Made by a program: the position numbers and the translations under genes
NCBI RefSeq assembly: GCF_000165425.1
Contig: NW_001799177.1
Span: 558,001-622,000 of the forward strand
Length of the DNA: 64,000 nt
Origin: Paramecium tetraurelia
Taxonomy: Eukaryota > Ciliophora > Oligohymenophorea > Peniculida > Parameciidae
Direction of reading: 5' to 3'
In this document: positions 10,070 to 23,328 of the stretch, piece by piece
Numbering within the stretch: the first letter of the stretch is position 1
Layout of the letters: each line of letters starts with the position of its first letter
The notes under the pieces: generated by a model
Databases searched by the model: none
Seen by the model: the letters and a program-made list of their open reading frames with translations, nothing else
Told to the model about the DNA's origin: nothing

Positions 10070-13000
10070 TCAACCAAAGAAATCATCAACTAATTCGTCC
10101 TTTTCTTCTTCTTATTGCTTTAATTTTTGGGTAGCTTTCCTTTCCAAATAAGTCTATTTTCTCTCTTCCTTCTCTTTTAATCTTTACTCTTCTTCCTACC
10201 TTTTTCTCTCTTCCTCCAATCTCTTTTTTTCTTCAATTGGATCTTAAACATTATTTGCTTCTTGAACATTACTTGAAACACTTATGATATCCTAATCTTT
10301 CGGTTGTTTCTCAGGAACTATTTGTGCAATCCCCACATCTGGAGGATTCTCATAACCTTCAGGCACTATTTATGCATTGTTTTAGCCATCTTCAGGAGGT
10401 ATGTAACCCATAGGCACGATTTGATTGTTTTTGAATTTTGGCTCTTCTTCAAATTCGAAATCATCCAACAAATAATTAGGGGATTTGACCTTAACAAATA
10501 TTAGCACAATATTCCAAAGTGTATAATTGATGATTGTAATAAGGATTGCCATCATCATATACCACCCATCAGATACTTTAATCTATTTAGAATCGTCAAT
10601 GTTTAAATACAATATACCACTAACTAAACACAAAGTATCAAATATGGCCTAAATAGTCTGCCTATATAATAGGATTCTGGAAATAAAAGGATTGAATTTG
10701 TAAAGTGGAAAATAAATGACAATTCTAAGTGCACACAAAACTATAATCTAGATGAACTGAGAAGGTAATAGGAATAGGCAAGCATATATTAGTTTTCTAA
10801 CATATGGAACATATATGAAGAGTCTTCCAAACCTTGTTCTGATTTCATATCCATCATATAAATTGCCAAGATATATGTGCAGCCATTCAAACGTATAAGC
10901 ATCATTATGTCTGAGTATAAATCTGTATGTCAAAACAAAAGCAACGATAGATAAAACAATGAATATAGCAGCAAGAACCAAATTGATGATGTCAAAGGTA
11001 GTAGAGTAATTCTGAAAGGTCTAAATACAGGAGACCATTAAATCAAGAAACATCATTTCATACATTCTAACAAATGCTTAGAATTTCATATATTCATCAA
11101 TATCTTCTAGTCTATTTAGAATGGGTTCCCAATGAATTAGTTTAATTAGTATTTTAACACCAATCCAAAGTACTAAGGCATAAATGATAAAGCTTATGTA
11201 TCTTCCACCAGCATTCAATAAGAATTGTGAAGGGTAGTCTTCAATTTAAAATTTAATTGTGTTTTATTTTGGCACATCAATCATTAGGAGGAATAAATTA
11301 GGAATGAATGAAAAATTACAATAGTTTAACACATCAAATACTTTATCAATATGTAAAGAATATCTCAATTTTATTAATCTCAATAAAGAAATCAATTATA
11401 ATGATTCTATTATTTGCCACACTTAACCATTTCCAATCTTATAAGAATAACTAAAGGCTGATATCAAACTTAGGATAAGAAATGATAAGGTAATATAACT
11501 GAGAGTGTCACTGAAGTAGACTTCATCATCAGTATAATAAATGAAATAATTGAGTTCAGTTTTGATCAATCCGTATTTGGCTATCTTACTATTTGAATCA
11601 TTAGCCTAGCCAACAAGTGACCAACCAAATTTATCTTCAATATTGTTGGGTTGAGTAAAGTTGAGAGATGCATATATGTGTTAGACAGTGTCATAATAAG
11701 TAAAGGTAATTTCAATGATATACAGGTCTAATTATTTGATTTCATACTAGTAATCAGGCAGATCAGGAATGTTGATTAATAGTAATTCAGTGTAATTGTA
11801 CATTTAAGATAAAGGTCGATTGAATTCTAAATAGAGTTTATCAAAGTGGATTTCATCTATGTATGCTGACACTTCAACAGGCTTTAATTCATAACAAATA
11901 TCAGGACCTTCATTTTGTTCTAAAATGCAATTGTATCCACTTTTAATCTTACAATTGACACATCCACCTGAGAGATCAGCATCATCGCATTGTTCTGAGA
12001 GTGCATGCAAACCATCTCCACAATCTGGATCTATTTTAATACATTCTTATCCGTCAGGTTGATATCCAATTTCACACTCAAGACAATCGTCAACGTCACA
12101 TTTAATACAATTCTTATCAAAATTACAAGAAACACATGAACCATCTTCTATTCTGTATCCATCATCACATTCATCACAGACAACTTCATTTTGACAGATA
12201 TTGCATGGAGCATAACATTTGATACAACTATTGCCCAATACACCATTTTATTATTCAAAATATCCATCTGTGCATTGTTGGATGCATTATTCCTTAAATA
12301 AATAAGTACTCATGCTGCATTGAGTACAAACATTAGCATAACATTCTAGGCAATTTTCAGGACAGGCTAAACAAATATCATTATAATAATAGCTCTAGGG
12401 ACATTAGGAATAACACTCATAATTATAAAGAGCATATCCATTAAAACAATATAAACATTGTTGACCATCAGAAGTGCAAGAATCACAATTGTCTGGACAT
12501 TTATTGCATTTATCAACAGTACCTCCTTCAATCAGATTACAACTGTAACCAGGATCAGGAATACAATTAGTACAGCCATCCATATCAATTTAATTACCAT
12601 CATCACAAAATTCATTTGATTCTCTGATTGAATTACCACATTTTGTTTCTATCTTACAAATTCTGCTGCATCCATCTCCATCCTTTAGATTTCCATCATC
12701 ACATTCTTCCTTGTCCTTTTTAATCCCATCTCCACATGTTGGTTAGCATATGCTCAAAGAGTACCTGTACAATCCTTAGACACAAGTAAAGCCAGGCTCA
12801 ATTAAACATGTCTCAGAACAACCATCACCAACTTCAAGATTTCCATCTTCACATTACTCACTTAAACTCTTATAGGAATCTCCACATGTAACTGTAAGAG
12901 AATCACATTAGGTCAATGTTTGATCACATTTGTATCCATAATCAATCAAACAATAAGAACATCCATCACCCAATAAAGAATTATTATCATCACATTATTC

Positions 13001-15156
13001 TAGATCATCAATCAAACCATTTCCACATAGACTTATACATACATTATTTGTACACTAATATCCAAGTTGAATTCTACAATATCCGCATCCATCATTATTA
13101 TTTGAGTTGTTGTCATCACACTATTCAGTCTAATCTAGGATCCCATTTGAACACTACTTTGAACATGTATCCTTATTCGTTGATGATCCTCCATTACATT
13201 GATATCCAAAATCTACTTTGCATTATGAACAACCATCATTGCTGACAGAATTATTATCATCACAATCCTCATTTACTCTCTTTCCATCTCCACAGAGTAA
13301 TTTACATGTAGTGCCAGAGCAATAATATCCAGCTTCTAATTAACAATTGATGCAACCATTAATAAACAATTAACCAATATCACATTATTCACCAGTATCC
13401 AAAACAGAATTACCACATTTCGATTGACAATGACTAGGAGCTCCACTGCAAGAATAGTTAGTATCAATATTGCAATTTGTGCATCCATCATCATTTATAA
13501 AATTACCATCATCGCATTATTCAGCTCCTTATAAAACACCATCGCCACATTAGGTACATTTTTTTGATACAGGATCTGCCAAATATCCAACATTGCAATT
13601 TGATGCCAACACGCAATTTGAGGTTTACAAGTAGTATCCATTGTTACAACTTGTACAAACAGCAGCACTTGAACACTCCTTACATTGATAAATACAAGAT
13701 CTACAAAGTGGCAATATAGCTGATGGATATCCAGTAGGACCAGCAACACAACTAGCAACACAGGAACCACTCTATAAGAAATTAGAACATTTATAACATT
13801 GCTATTGAGTATAAGAATTGATAGAATGCAGACAGTTAGTCTTGCATTTAACCGTACTAGCACTATAATAATTTACATAGCCAGATCTAATATCTAAGTG
13901 AGCCAATCTCATGGTTCCAGATGTAAAAGCATTCTTTAAATCTCCAACAAATATAACATCATTAGCACTCTCATCAAACTTAATGGCAAGTGAAGACTGA
14001 GTGTGGGTCTAAATGGCTCCATTGACATAAGCACTGAAATAGATTTTACTAATTCCAAGATTAGCATCAACATATGCTGAAGCAATCGAAATGTAAGTCC
14101 AAGTGGAGCCAGTGACAGTAGGAGTGAGAGATATTGGTGATTTGACTGATCCGTAATTCAACTTGATTGTATAGGGAGCAGTGGCTGTCGACAAAATCTG
14201 AAATTAATCTTGAGAACCTCCATAGACTCTTCTGATGATGATGGCTTCTTTGGTTGTATCACCTACTGGTTCCACAAAGGCATCGGTGTTCACAACTATA
14301 TTAGACCAATACCAGAAGCTAATAGATTAGTGAGTGCTACTAAGAAGGGCACTGGGAAGAGTGACATATTGGGATGAAGAGAGCTGAATGTATTAGCCAG
14401 GGGTTGGGTCGCCAATGTCAACTCCTCTTGTCGATCCTAGATAACCGTTATTTTGGGATCCTTTTACTTTTTGCCCAATTTAGTCTTCAAATGTGAAGTG
14501 ATAGATGTTTTCGATGGAATTTCCAAGGAATGCTAAATTGATCCAATTGTAATTATTGTCATTTTCATAATAACCATCATAAAATAGTACATTATTGGCT
14601 CGCTAATTTTAAGATCAATATACCCCACAAAAAATAGTATTTGTATTGAAATACATGAGATTCAATTTGGCATCACTGGTTATTGGTGTATTAAAATTAA
14701 CCCCCACTGATGTCGGAGCCTGGGTTATTCTTATGTCGTTCATTGGTAACCATACGTAAAAGTTGACGTAGCCAGTGCTGTAACTAAGTGTGGCTACTGC
14801 GAGAAACCATCTCTTCACTGTGTAGACAAAAGGCTTAGACACAGTTTGAGTTTCGTAGAGGAAGTCGACGATTTCATCATGCACAACCATTCCGATTCTC
14901 ATTCCATTCTATTAAACACTGAATAATCCTTGCTTATCAGTCCCTTTATTATCCAATTGGAACCAGCCACTACGATCCTATCTCATACATACCTGACTGT
15001 AAATTCATTGCCACTCGAGATGGTTAAAGGGTAAGAGTAGGTATCAACCGAGTTGTCTGGTGAGCAGACTCCGATTATAGTGCTAGTAATAAATGACTAG
15101 GGAGCTGAACATGGTTAAGTTCGTGTGAGTACAAGTAATAAAAAAAGAGTTATCAT
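10070..15156 (-). CDS. Giant cysteine-rich multi-spanning surface protein with LamG-like and DUF4215 repeats
   Basis: About 1687 residues with one 23-base intron (rc of roughly 14990-15012). A signal peptide (MITLFLLLVLTRTQPC) leads a LamG/pentraxin-like region (ISFWYWSN, YIQLSSSQYVTLPSALL). Next are furin-like cysteine repeats, then nine copies of a C-G-x-G...EQCDDGN...DGC..C unit (DUF4215 / Myxococcus cysteine-rich type), then more CxxC modules. The C-terminal third holds roughly seven hydrophobic segments (for example LVLAAIFIVLSIVAFVLTYRF). A cytoplasmic tail carries three repeats ending in IVP and a basic/acidic coiled coil. The layout suggests a plasma- or alveolar-membrane receptor-like protein with a large disulfide-rich ectodomain. 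Function is not known to me; ciliates encode many such proteins. Confidence 0.85.
11960..13570 (-). repeat. Nine degenerate DUF4215-type cysteine-rich units
   Basis: Inside the surface-protein gene. Units read like CGDGVLQGAEQCDDGN, CGNGLIDDLEQCDDNN and CGDGIKKDKEECDDGN. Eight are close together between about 12580 and 13570, and a ninth lies near 11990 after a block of furin-like CxxC modules. Units are 40-50 codons, diverged in sequence but conserved in cysteine spacing. Confidence 0.85.
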
Positions 15157-15299
15157 TAATATTTATTATTATATATTTGTTTGTCCCACCTCTACAATTT
15201 ATAATTCTTTAAATTCAGTAATATTCATCATGCTCATCCTCGATTTATTCGAGATATTTCCCCATTATCATTCTGCTTCGGAATCAATATAATTTATAA

Positions 15300-15939
15300 A
15301 TGCAAGATAAAGTTAAAATTCTCATGCTCGGTGAAAGAAGTGTCGGAAAATCCTCTCTCTTAAATCGCTATATCGATGACAAGTTTTACGACACCATTCA
15401 AGCCACTCTCGGAGTCGAATACAAATAAAAAGTGATTACTAATGGCGAATCGTAACTTACTGTTTAAGTATGGGATACTGCAGGTCATCATATAGCTTTT
15501 CATTTCTAGGCTAAGAGAGATTCAGATACATCGCTCCTATTTATTATCGAAATGCTCAAGGGGTTCCCATGGTCTATAGCGTCGTCGATCGAGATTCGTT
15601 CAATCAAGTGCAAACCTGGATGGACTATCTCAAGGATCAGGTCGATAATCAACTGATATCCATTATTCTGGTTGCCAATAAATGTGATCTTGAAAACAGA
15701 CATGTCTCCACATCTGAAGGTTAAGAATTGGCATAACTCGTAATTATTTATTCTAGAAATAGTACTCAGTCAGATATTTTGAATGCTCAGCCAAAACAGG
15801 AGCCCAAGTCAAAGAAATGTATTCAGAATTAATTTAATAAATTCTCTCTAAAAGAATACAAAATAATGAAGAATCCCAAAGACTCAGAAATTTCCCTCAA
15901 GATTAAGTAGATAATACATAACCATAAAAGTGCTGTTGA
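15300..15939 (+). CDS. Rab-family small GTPase
   Basis: About 196 residues with introns at 15484-15509 and 15740-15762. All G motifs are present: P-loop GERSVGKSS, DTAGQERFR, ANKCD and ECSAK. The switch region (ATLGVEYK) precedes a typical Rab helix, and the protein ends KCC, a double-cysteine geranylgeranylation signal. Rabs cycle between GDP and GTP forms and recruit effectors to define vesicle identity. The subfamily cannot be fixed by eye; the sequence is Rab-like rather than Ras, Ran or Arf. The stop is 11 bases from the stop of the convergent gene at 15951. Confidence 0.93.
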
Positions 15940-15950
15940 ATAAAATCTAA

Positions 15951-17579
15951 TCATTATCCCATTGATGAATTCATCTTTCGAAATCCATCAGATTGCATCC
16001 GCTTTCTCTTCTCATAATCCAACATAAACAATTTCCTCTTCTCCTCTGCTTCCTTCCTTATTTAGTCTGCCAATTTGCCAACCTGCTCCCTATCCTTTTT
16101 CATCTATTAACACTTCTCCTCCTCCTTTGTCATCTTCTGCTCCAATTTCACTCTCCTATATCCATTCAACTATTCCATTCTCCTAAGATTATCCTCAGTA
16201 TCAATCTCCTTTATTATTTATTACGTAGTTCTAGTCTTATTCTATATACTTCTACCTGTACTTATTCTCCAAATCCTTCTTGCTATTCAAACTGCCCAAC
16301 TTCTCTTGAGTTCTATTCAGTTTTTATTGCAACTCATTCCTCTATTGCTCTTGCATGAATTCATTATTAAATAATATTAGCTTTATCTTCTTTTCCTTCT
16401 CCTCATACTTTCTGATCTTTTCTTCCATCTATTACCTTTAAAACTCATCCATCAACTCCTTCTTTTTGAAATATTCCTATTACTTAATCTCATATTTTTT
16501 TCTCTTCTCCTCCTCTTTAGTGAAATTCAATTACTTAAAATTATACTATTTTTTACCATAATCTTATTTATTTGCTATTACTTATCAACATTTTATTTTT
16601 ACTTCTGTTACTTCACATAATCTAAGAACTATTCAAAGTCCTTTCTTTTCGCTTCTACCTAAGCCTCCCTTTTTAAGTAATCCAGTCTCTTTCTTTCCAT
16701 TATTTCTTCATTATATTTTCTGACTTTCTCCAATTTTTACTCGAATTCCTTTCTCTCCATATCTGCAAATTTCTTCCTCTCTTCATTCTTGAATTCAATT
16801 AATTACAATCTCTTTCTCTCCTTATCTTCTATTTGCAATTTCTTTTATTCCTATAATTTCTATTATTCAAACTAAAATTGTTCCTACTCCCTTAAAATTG
16901 AATCCTACTTCTGTTTTCTATCCTTCTCTTTGAATTCTGCCTCCAATTTTGTTCTTAATAAATTTTCAATTTCTCTTTATTTTCTTTTTTGCTCCTTAAC
17001 TTCATTTTCCTTTAGCTTTTAGTCTTATATCTACTTCTCTTTTTATTCTTTTTTCAGCTTTTCCATTTCCAATTACTATTTTTTCATTTCATTATACTCT
17101 CTCTTCCTTTTTAATTCTTCTTAAAACTGTTACTCTTTTTATTGCTATTTAAGCAATTTAAATTGCATATCTTTTTCTTGCTATTCTTTGAGTTATTCTT
17201 ACTCAATCATTTTATCTATTTCTATCTGTTGTCTTCTCTTAATATTTTCTAATAATTTTGATTATTTTTCTGCATAACTTATTGAACTAAAATTTAATTA
17301 GGATTAATTATGCGTGCTTTTACTTCTTGTTCCATTTTCTTAAAGTATTTTCTATCTCTATGCTCTTACCAAATCGATCTTTTGTTTCCTTTTATCCTCC
17401 AAATGTTTTTCAATTTCACATATAAATTCATCAGTAAGTGATGCATCTTTTGATTTTACCATTTATGTAACTTGAGCCTTAGACTTTTTAATTAATTCGT
17501 TCTCATGAATTCCTTCTCTTCTACATGCCTCCAAAAACCTTGGAGTTAATATATCTGGAGTAATATCATATGTATGCAT
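15951..17579 (-). CDS. Long coiled-coil protein
   Basis: About 524 residues, almost entirely Gln/Glu/Lys/Arg-rich alpha-helix (for example KMIEQEQLKEQQEKDMQFKL). It begins with a more globular N-terminus (MHTYDITPDILTPRFLEAC). Introns are at 16534-16556 (23) and 16194-16224 (31); both are required to keep frame. The second could instead be a 16-base intron (16209-16224), which would keep five extra residues. There is no membrane segment. Such proteins are commonly basal-body, ciliary or cytoskeletal, but no family was recognised. Confidence 0.8.
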
Positions 17580-17763
17580 TATTTTTTTATTGTTATATTA
17601 ATTTAAATTATTGTTATTTGATTTATTTTGGAATTCAAAATAATCTCAACACTTGCTATATTCCAAATTATATTTTAAATATTCAAAAAGAACTTAATAA
17701 AGGATAAAAATTCATTCATTATTAATTTCCATCACCACAATTTTAAATACTTAAAAATCAAAT

Positions 17764-18426
17764 TCATAAATAAGGAAATTATTTCATAAAAATCATGCTT
17801 TTATGGTGAACATTTTTTTGTTTCGAATTATGTGATTAAATTATTGGAGATAAAGATCTTGTGTTTTTATTGTTAATGTTGATCTGTGAAAGTTTGAACG
17901 TCACTGAATGTTTACCACTTCTATTCGAAAGATTGCTGAAGGAGGATGGACTTGGTGTACGTTATTTTAGAATGCCTTTCAATTCCACCTTCTTCTGAAC
18001 TAGCTTTTTAAATTATTTTTTTTTTTTCTGTTAAGACCTCCTCTCCTATTTTTTTTCCTACATGAAAGCCTAATTTAGAGGATCCTCCTAACTTGTGTTT
18101 AAATTAATCTGATATTGAAATTGAATTTAGGCATCCCCAAAGAAATTTAATGACGGACATTACATGTCGTTCTGTTCCTCATCCTGTATTCTTTCTAATT
18201 ATTATTTACTGGAACAGTGATTTGTAATGTTATCGTTTGTGAAATCAAAAATAAATTCACTTTTAAAAAAGTCCTCTTCAAAAGTATCTAAATTTTATTA
18301 AATATTCTAAATTGATTAGTGCAAAATTTGTTTGCTAGGATACTTCAGATCAGGATACACATTTATGCGAATCACTTTTTCCTTTTAATTTATGGTCTGA
18401 TTTTATTACAAACAATTATTGCCCAT
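17764..18426 (-). CDS. Unrecognised MGNNC-starting protein, possibly lipid-anchored
   Basis: A single exon of 220 residues, open throughout with TGA as the only stop. It starts MGNNCLQQNQTINQKEK; an N-terminal Met-Gly followed by Cys at position 5 suits dual N-myristoylation and palmitoylation. The centre is acidic (DTFEEDFFKSEFIFDF), followed by a Lys/Gln run (QEKKQERRSQQKKKK). The C-terminus is Ser/Pro-rich and phosphorylation-prone (GILKQRTPSPSSFSNLS). GC content of the region is visibly higher than in the flanking spacers. No family recognised. Confidence 0.7.
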
Positions 18427-18688
18427 AAAATTAATCAAAGATAAAAAAAAATTAAAGAACTTTCACTATATAATCATTAAGAATTTATAAAAATTCTTAA
18501 CAAAATTTTGTTTTGAGATATAAATTACAATCAAATAAATTAAAATTACCTAATGCCTTTTTGCTTTTTCTTTAATTAAAAAATGCGACATAATAATAAA
18601 CAAACGAAAGTAATATTAGCACATTCTTTGGAATACTAAAATTATACTGCCAATAAGTTATAGTATTATAATAATTATTATATATAAA

Positions 18689-19173
18689 TCAATCATCGAT
18701 TAATAACTTAATCATTTTGTTATAAGTTAGTTTTTCATTATCATTAACTACTTATTGAGCTAATTCGTAAGAATTCTTGAAACAACTAGGATTCAACACT
18801 GTTATTGTTTTTTAAATGTCTTCTGTACCAATTAGACCATCTCTGTCCTAATCCATTATTTTCGTCAATAATGTATTTTTGTCCCCGAATTAGATGGCAT
18901 TTAGCAATCTCACTAATGATATGAAATCAATTTCTTGTTATTTCCTTCCTATCAACTACTAAATCAACAATGGACTATATTTGTGATGTTGAATGATTTT
19001 AATGAAATCTGTTGCACTAACAAATCCTTTGTTGTTGGTATCAAGCTATTAGAATTTCTTATGTATTCTTCTTATTTGAGCTGGAGTGACTTTTATAATA
19101 AAATAAGGCATTTACATTGTGTTTCATTCTTGTATAAAAGAATCTATTGATCCGTTAATTAAGTGTTTCCCAT
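18689..19173 (-). CDS. CNB: Calcineurin B-like regulatory subunit (EF-hand, MGN N-terminus)
   Basis: About 152 residues with one 26-base intron (19090-19115). It starts MGNTQLTDQQI, fitting the N-myristoylated start of calcineurin B. Two EF-hand loops look calcium-competent: DTNNKGFVSATD and DQDRDGLIGTED. The second and fourth positions are degenerate. Calcineurin B binds calcium and activates the catalytic phosphatase subunit. It is slightly shorter than the usual 170 residues. An EF-hand calcium sensor of the related CIB/recoverin groups is the main alternative. It is followed downstream by the MGNNC gene on the same strand. Confidence 0.82.
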
Positions 19174-19318
19174 TTTTTAATATTAAATTACTTTAATTAT
19201 TATATTATTTCCAAACTCCCGCATATTTTTACCATGAGATTTATGTTTTTATTAGAATTGGAGCTATTCAATACGGATTAAAAAGAAACTTAAATCATTT
19301 ATATAATAATGAAGAATT

Positions 19319-22300
19319 TCACTCAATTGAATCTAATTATTTATATTGCTATTGAATTTATAGAATTTCCTAAGGCAGCAATTCAGAAAGACACTATTTA
19401 GTCTAATATCTTGAAATATGTTGAAATTTTACTTAAGATAGACTCTCAAAGATTATTCATTAAGAAGTTTATAACTCACCCATAATACATCTAAAATAAG
19501 AATAAGTGCTTACGTTAAATTTCTTTTTTATCATTATTAATCAAATTGTCCAACTCCTCAAATGTATGCTTGACTTTTGAATATTATTTAGCTTCTAAAA
19601 ACCTAAGCTTTATTGAGTTTTTTTCATTTTTCCAATGATCTTTTATCTTCTCACATCCTTCCCCATATTTTATGACTGAATCTTTTGGAAATATGGCTAA
19701 TTCAATTGCCATCTCAGTAAATCTAGGCAAGGTTAGATACTTGTCCCCTTAATCATCAGCAAAGTCTGCATTTTTTAAAAACATCTATAATAAGTTTTGC
19801 CCCTCTTCTTATTAAGTGTGGATTGCTCTATAAAGGGTTTTAAACTACGATTTACTAGATATTGTTTACTTCCTAATACTCAATGAGTTTATTCCCATCT
19901 AGATCGGCAGCTTTAAATAATTTTTCCAATATATTTTAATAGTCCTTTTTATTAAAGATATAGAAATCTAAGATCTTCATTATAAATTAATCATAATTAA
20001 TGCAATATTTGTTGATTCCAAATTGCTAACTTTAGACCTTATACTGATTTTGTAACTGCTAGATTTAATTTGCTTATAACCAGAGTTAAGATTTATCATT
20101 TAAAAATTCATTTGCTGATTCATATGTTATTAAAAATTCATTTTTACTGGATTCTATCTTATTATTAAAAAACACAAAAGTTTCTATTAAAAGTTTTTGA
20201 GCAACTTCATCAATTTCATCTTTAAAATTACAATATTTTGAAATTAACAAAACTTTTGTATTTTTTTCTTTCTCAATTATGATAAATTCATAAATCTTCA
20301 TAATAGTTAATTAATTACTTATTTTATTTTTTTTTCAGCCACTTATTTAAATCCATATTTATTTTTTATAAAATCATAAATACATACATGAACTGGGATT
20401 TTATATCCTTCACTCTATTTAGAAACTTCAGATAGTATTTAATTAATTATTTTGTTGAATTAAAGAAACGATAAAGTCTTATTTATATTTTTACTATTCA
20501 TAACATGTTTAAGTAAATTATTAGCTACATCAGTATTTTAACTATAAACTCTTCTAAATCTTTTTGGTTGTTTAGTTTCCTAAAGTAGATTAAAATTGAT
20601 AGTTTTATGAGCAGAGGAATCTATATATTATTGATTTCATATTACATTTAGTTAATTATTTATCTTTATATTGTGATATGACATCTTTAATTCTCTAAGC
20701 GCAATTTTTATCTTAATCTAATTCCATTTTCTCTGATTCGATTTAGCTTCTTTGACTTTGTTTCATTTGAGAAACTTCATCTTTTTCTGTTATGGTATTA
20801 TTACTGATGCTATGTTTTGAATTTCTGTTTTCAAACTTAATGTCTAATTAATTCTTACTATTTCTAGTATGATATTGTTATTGATTAATAAATTTTTGAT
20901 CTCCTTACTATTATTAATGTTGTTAAATAGACTTTATTTTTTGATTATTTATTTAAGTTTTGTTTACAGTAGAGGATTTCAATGTCTTGTTTTCTTCTGA
21001 TAATTGATTCTTTTAATTAAAATTAATCAGATAATCTGACTTTGAATTTTCAGATTATATTTATTCTTTAGTATCTTTGTAAATCTCTTCATTTTTAATA
21101 TTCACATATTCTGATTATTTTTTACGATGTCCCTTATTCTTATGATCTTATACTTCTTCTTTTGAATTAATTTAATTATTAGAACTATTCTCAAATTATT
21201 CCAGTTTGTCATTTAAATTAGTATCTGATATAGCTTTCTTAAAGTCTTAAATTGGTCGTTTTTAAAGTTGAATCGAATCTATCATATGAACTGAACTTTT
21301 GATAGATTCCTCATCATAAATTTATAGAGATTTGTCATCATTCTAGTTTTAAGATTCTTTGCCAAGACTGAAAGCATTCTCATCTCCATCTACTTCATTA
21401 ATTAAATTCATAAGATGGCTTTCCTCCTCCTCTATTGGTTTCACATCATTAATTACTATCTCATACTTGCTTTCTATTTCTTTTAAAGTCCCAACCAATT
21501 AAGTATTTTTTGAAACCAAATTACGTAATTTCCTTTTGCTATTTTAGATTATTGAAATAAAATCTTATACAGTTTATTATAGTTTAATCTCCAACTCTTA
21601 ACATAGTTCCTCTTTTTCCAATAATTCCATCTTTTTCCTTGAATCCATCTTTTTCATAGAAATCAATCTCTATGATAATGATTTATTTTATTCACATACA
21701 TCCTTAGTTTCACTTAAAGTTTTGTAAAATAATTATTTTTAATTCTCATCTAATTTTTATTCCTCCAGCAGTTTAAAAACCTTGGTTATTCTTAATTCTA
21801 AATCGTCTTATTGAGGTTTTCTATTCTCATCAATTGAAATATTTGAGTCATTTTGTAAATCTTTTTCTTTTTTTTTTGTGTTATCTTAGGAATCCAAAAC
21901 TAGATCTTCAGTCTGAATAGCCTTATCATCTGTGCCACTTATTTACACTATTTTGCTTTGGGAGGGCTGATAATCTTTATCGAAATCTAAGTATTTAAGT
22001 GATATGATCTATGATTTCAATTAATTTTCTTATAGCCTAAGTTACTCCCATCTATCAAAGATCATGCTATTTTTCTTGGGTGATCTGCCAGGAGATTAGC
22101 TTCCTTTAGATTTAAAGGGAGATTTGATTCTATACTTTTGATTAGTGTCTATTTTAGCTTAAAAATTCATTAAATGCGAAACTATGGATTGGCCCTATTG
22201 AACTTAGATATTTATTTTCTCGCTTTCTTTTTTGGTCTCAGCCTATTCAGTTTTCAACATAAGAATTTATAATTGCAAATCATCTATTTGTTTTCTGTGT

Positions 22301-23328
22301 GAATCAATAATTTCAAGTGCTTCTCTGTATTCCGAAGTTAATTCCAATATCTACTCTTTTTGCTATTAATCAATATCTAAAGCCCTATCATAATCGAATT
22401 ATAGTTATTTGATTTGGTTCTTGCTTTCATTATAAATGAGTTCCTAAAATTAAAGTTGTTCATTGTAATAATTTTGTTACTCAGTCACTTTATTTTTCAT
22501 TTCTTATTCAAAACCTTGCATTTATTAATTTGAACTTTTAATAACTTAATCAATCAATTGGATGTAGAAGTCCCATATAATTTAGAGTAATTCACCTCTT
22601 TCTACACATTCAATTTTAACTTAACTAGAGTATAGGTCATGTTTACTTAATGATTTCTTTCAAACATGTAGTATAAATTAGTTGGATTTCCTCAGCAATC
22701 TAAACTGCACTCAAGTTTTTGCTATTGTCTTTTGTTCTTTAAATCATGAGGAACAGCCATTCCTTCAAATCTAAGGCTTGTTGTCTGTTGGGAGGGATGG
22801 CTGATTGATTTGAGGATTGCTTGATTTCATGTTTTAGAATATCATAGAAGTATTTTTACAACCCATTCTCCATGAAATTCTTATCCTTTAACAAGTCTTC
22901 AAAGTCTAACCATTAGCTCTTGATAGTAGTTTTATCAATTTTATTATTGAACTGTAATTTGTTTTATGATTTTCTATACATCGTACTATAGAAGCTGTGT
23001 AAAGATTTATCGTATTTCTATAGTTATTAAATATTGTTAATACTGTTTAGGAGAGTTCTGGATCTTTGTAGATTATGCTTTCAATTGATTGAATTTTTTT
23101 ATGTTTTGTTTTGAGATAGGAAACATCAGAGTTCGATGAAAAGTTTTTATTGGTGAAATCGGTTTTCATTCGGTGCGATGACATTTCTGCTCTAATTGAG
23201 AGAGGAATACTGGAATTAATGCTCTGATCCCAATCTGTCTTTATTAAAAGTTTTGCCTATTTTAATTCAAAATTCCTTACTGTTGATTAGGCTTTTTGGA
23301 TTTTAGGAAAGCAATTTGTTTTATTCAT
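19319..23328 (-). CDS. Large EF-hand protein with coiled-coil N-terminal region
   Basis: About 1280 residues with seven introns (23018-23043, 22625-22646, 20621-20645, 20296-20318, 19845-19869, 19491-19513, 19410-19432); total exon length is whole codons. The N-terminal two thirds is helical, Ser/Lys/Gln-rich and probably a scaffold. The C-terminal third has EF-hand loops, best seen as ADLDGNKLIEYQEFKTL and NADFADDQGDKYLTLPRF. The fourth intron hides an in-frame TGA that overlaps a spurious ATG at 20301; a gene finder that misses it would split this into two genes. The last exon (LPQEILQIQQQYKQLDSIE) is the least certain part. The role is presumably calcium-regulated; I do not recognise the family. 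Confidence 0.75.

Noticed and set aside
17870..18240. GC-elevated non-coding RNA candidate
   Set aside because: The minus strand is a single open 220-codon gene (MGNNC...) over the whole patch.
18689..19400. Fusion of the large EF-hand gene with calcineurin B
   Set aside because: One frame is open across the spacer, but the MGN start, a 145-base spacer and a better spliced ending at 19319 favour two genes.
19780..19860. Frameshift at an A6 run in the EF-hand gene
   Set aside because: A 25-base intron at 19845-19869 restores the frame without any base change.
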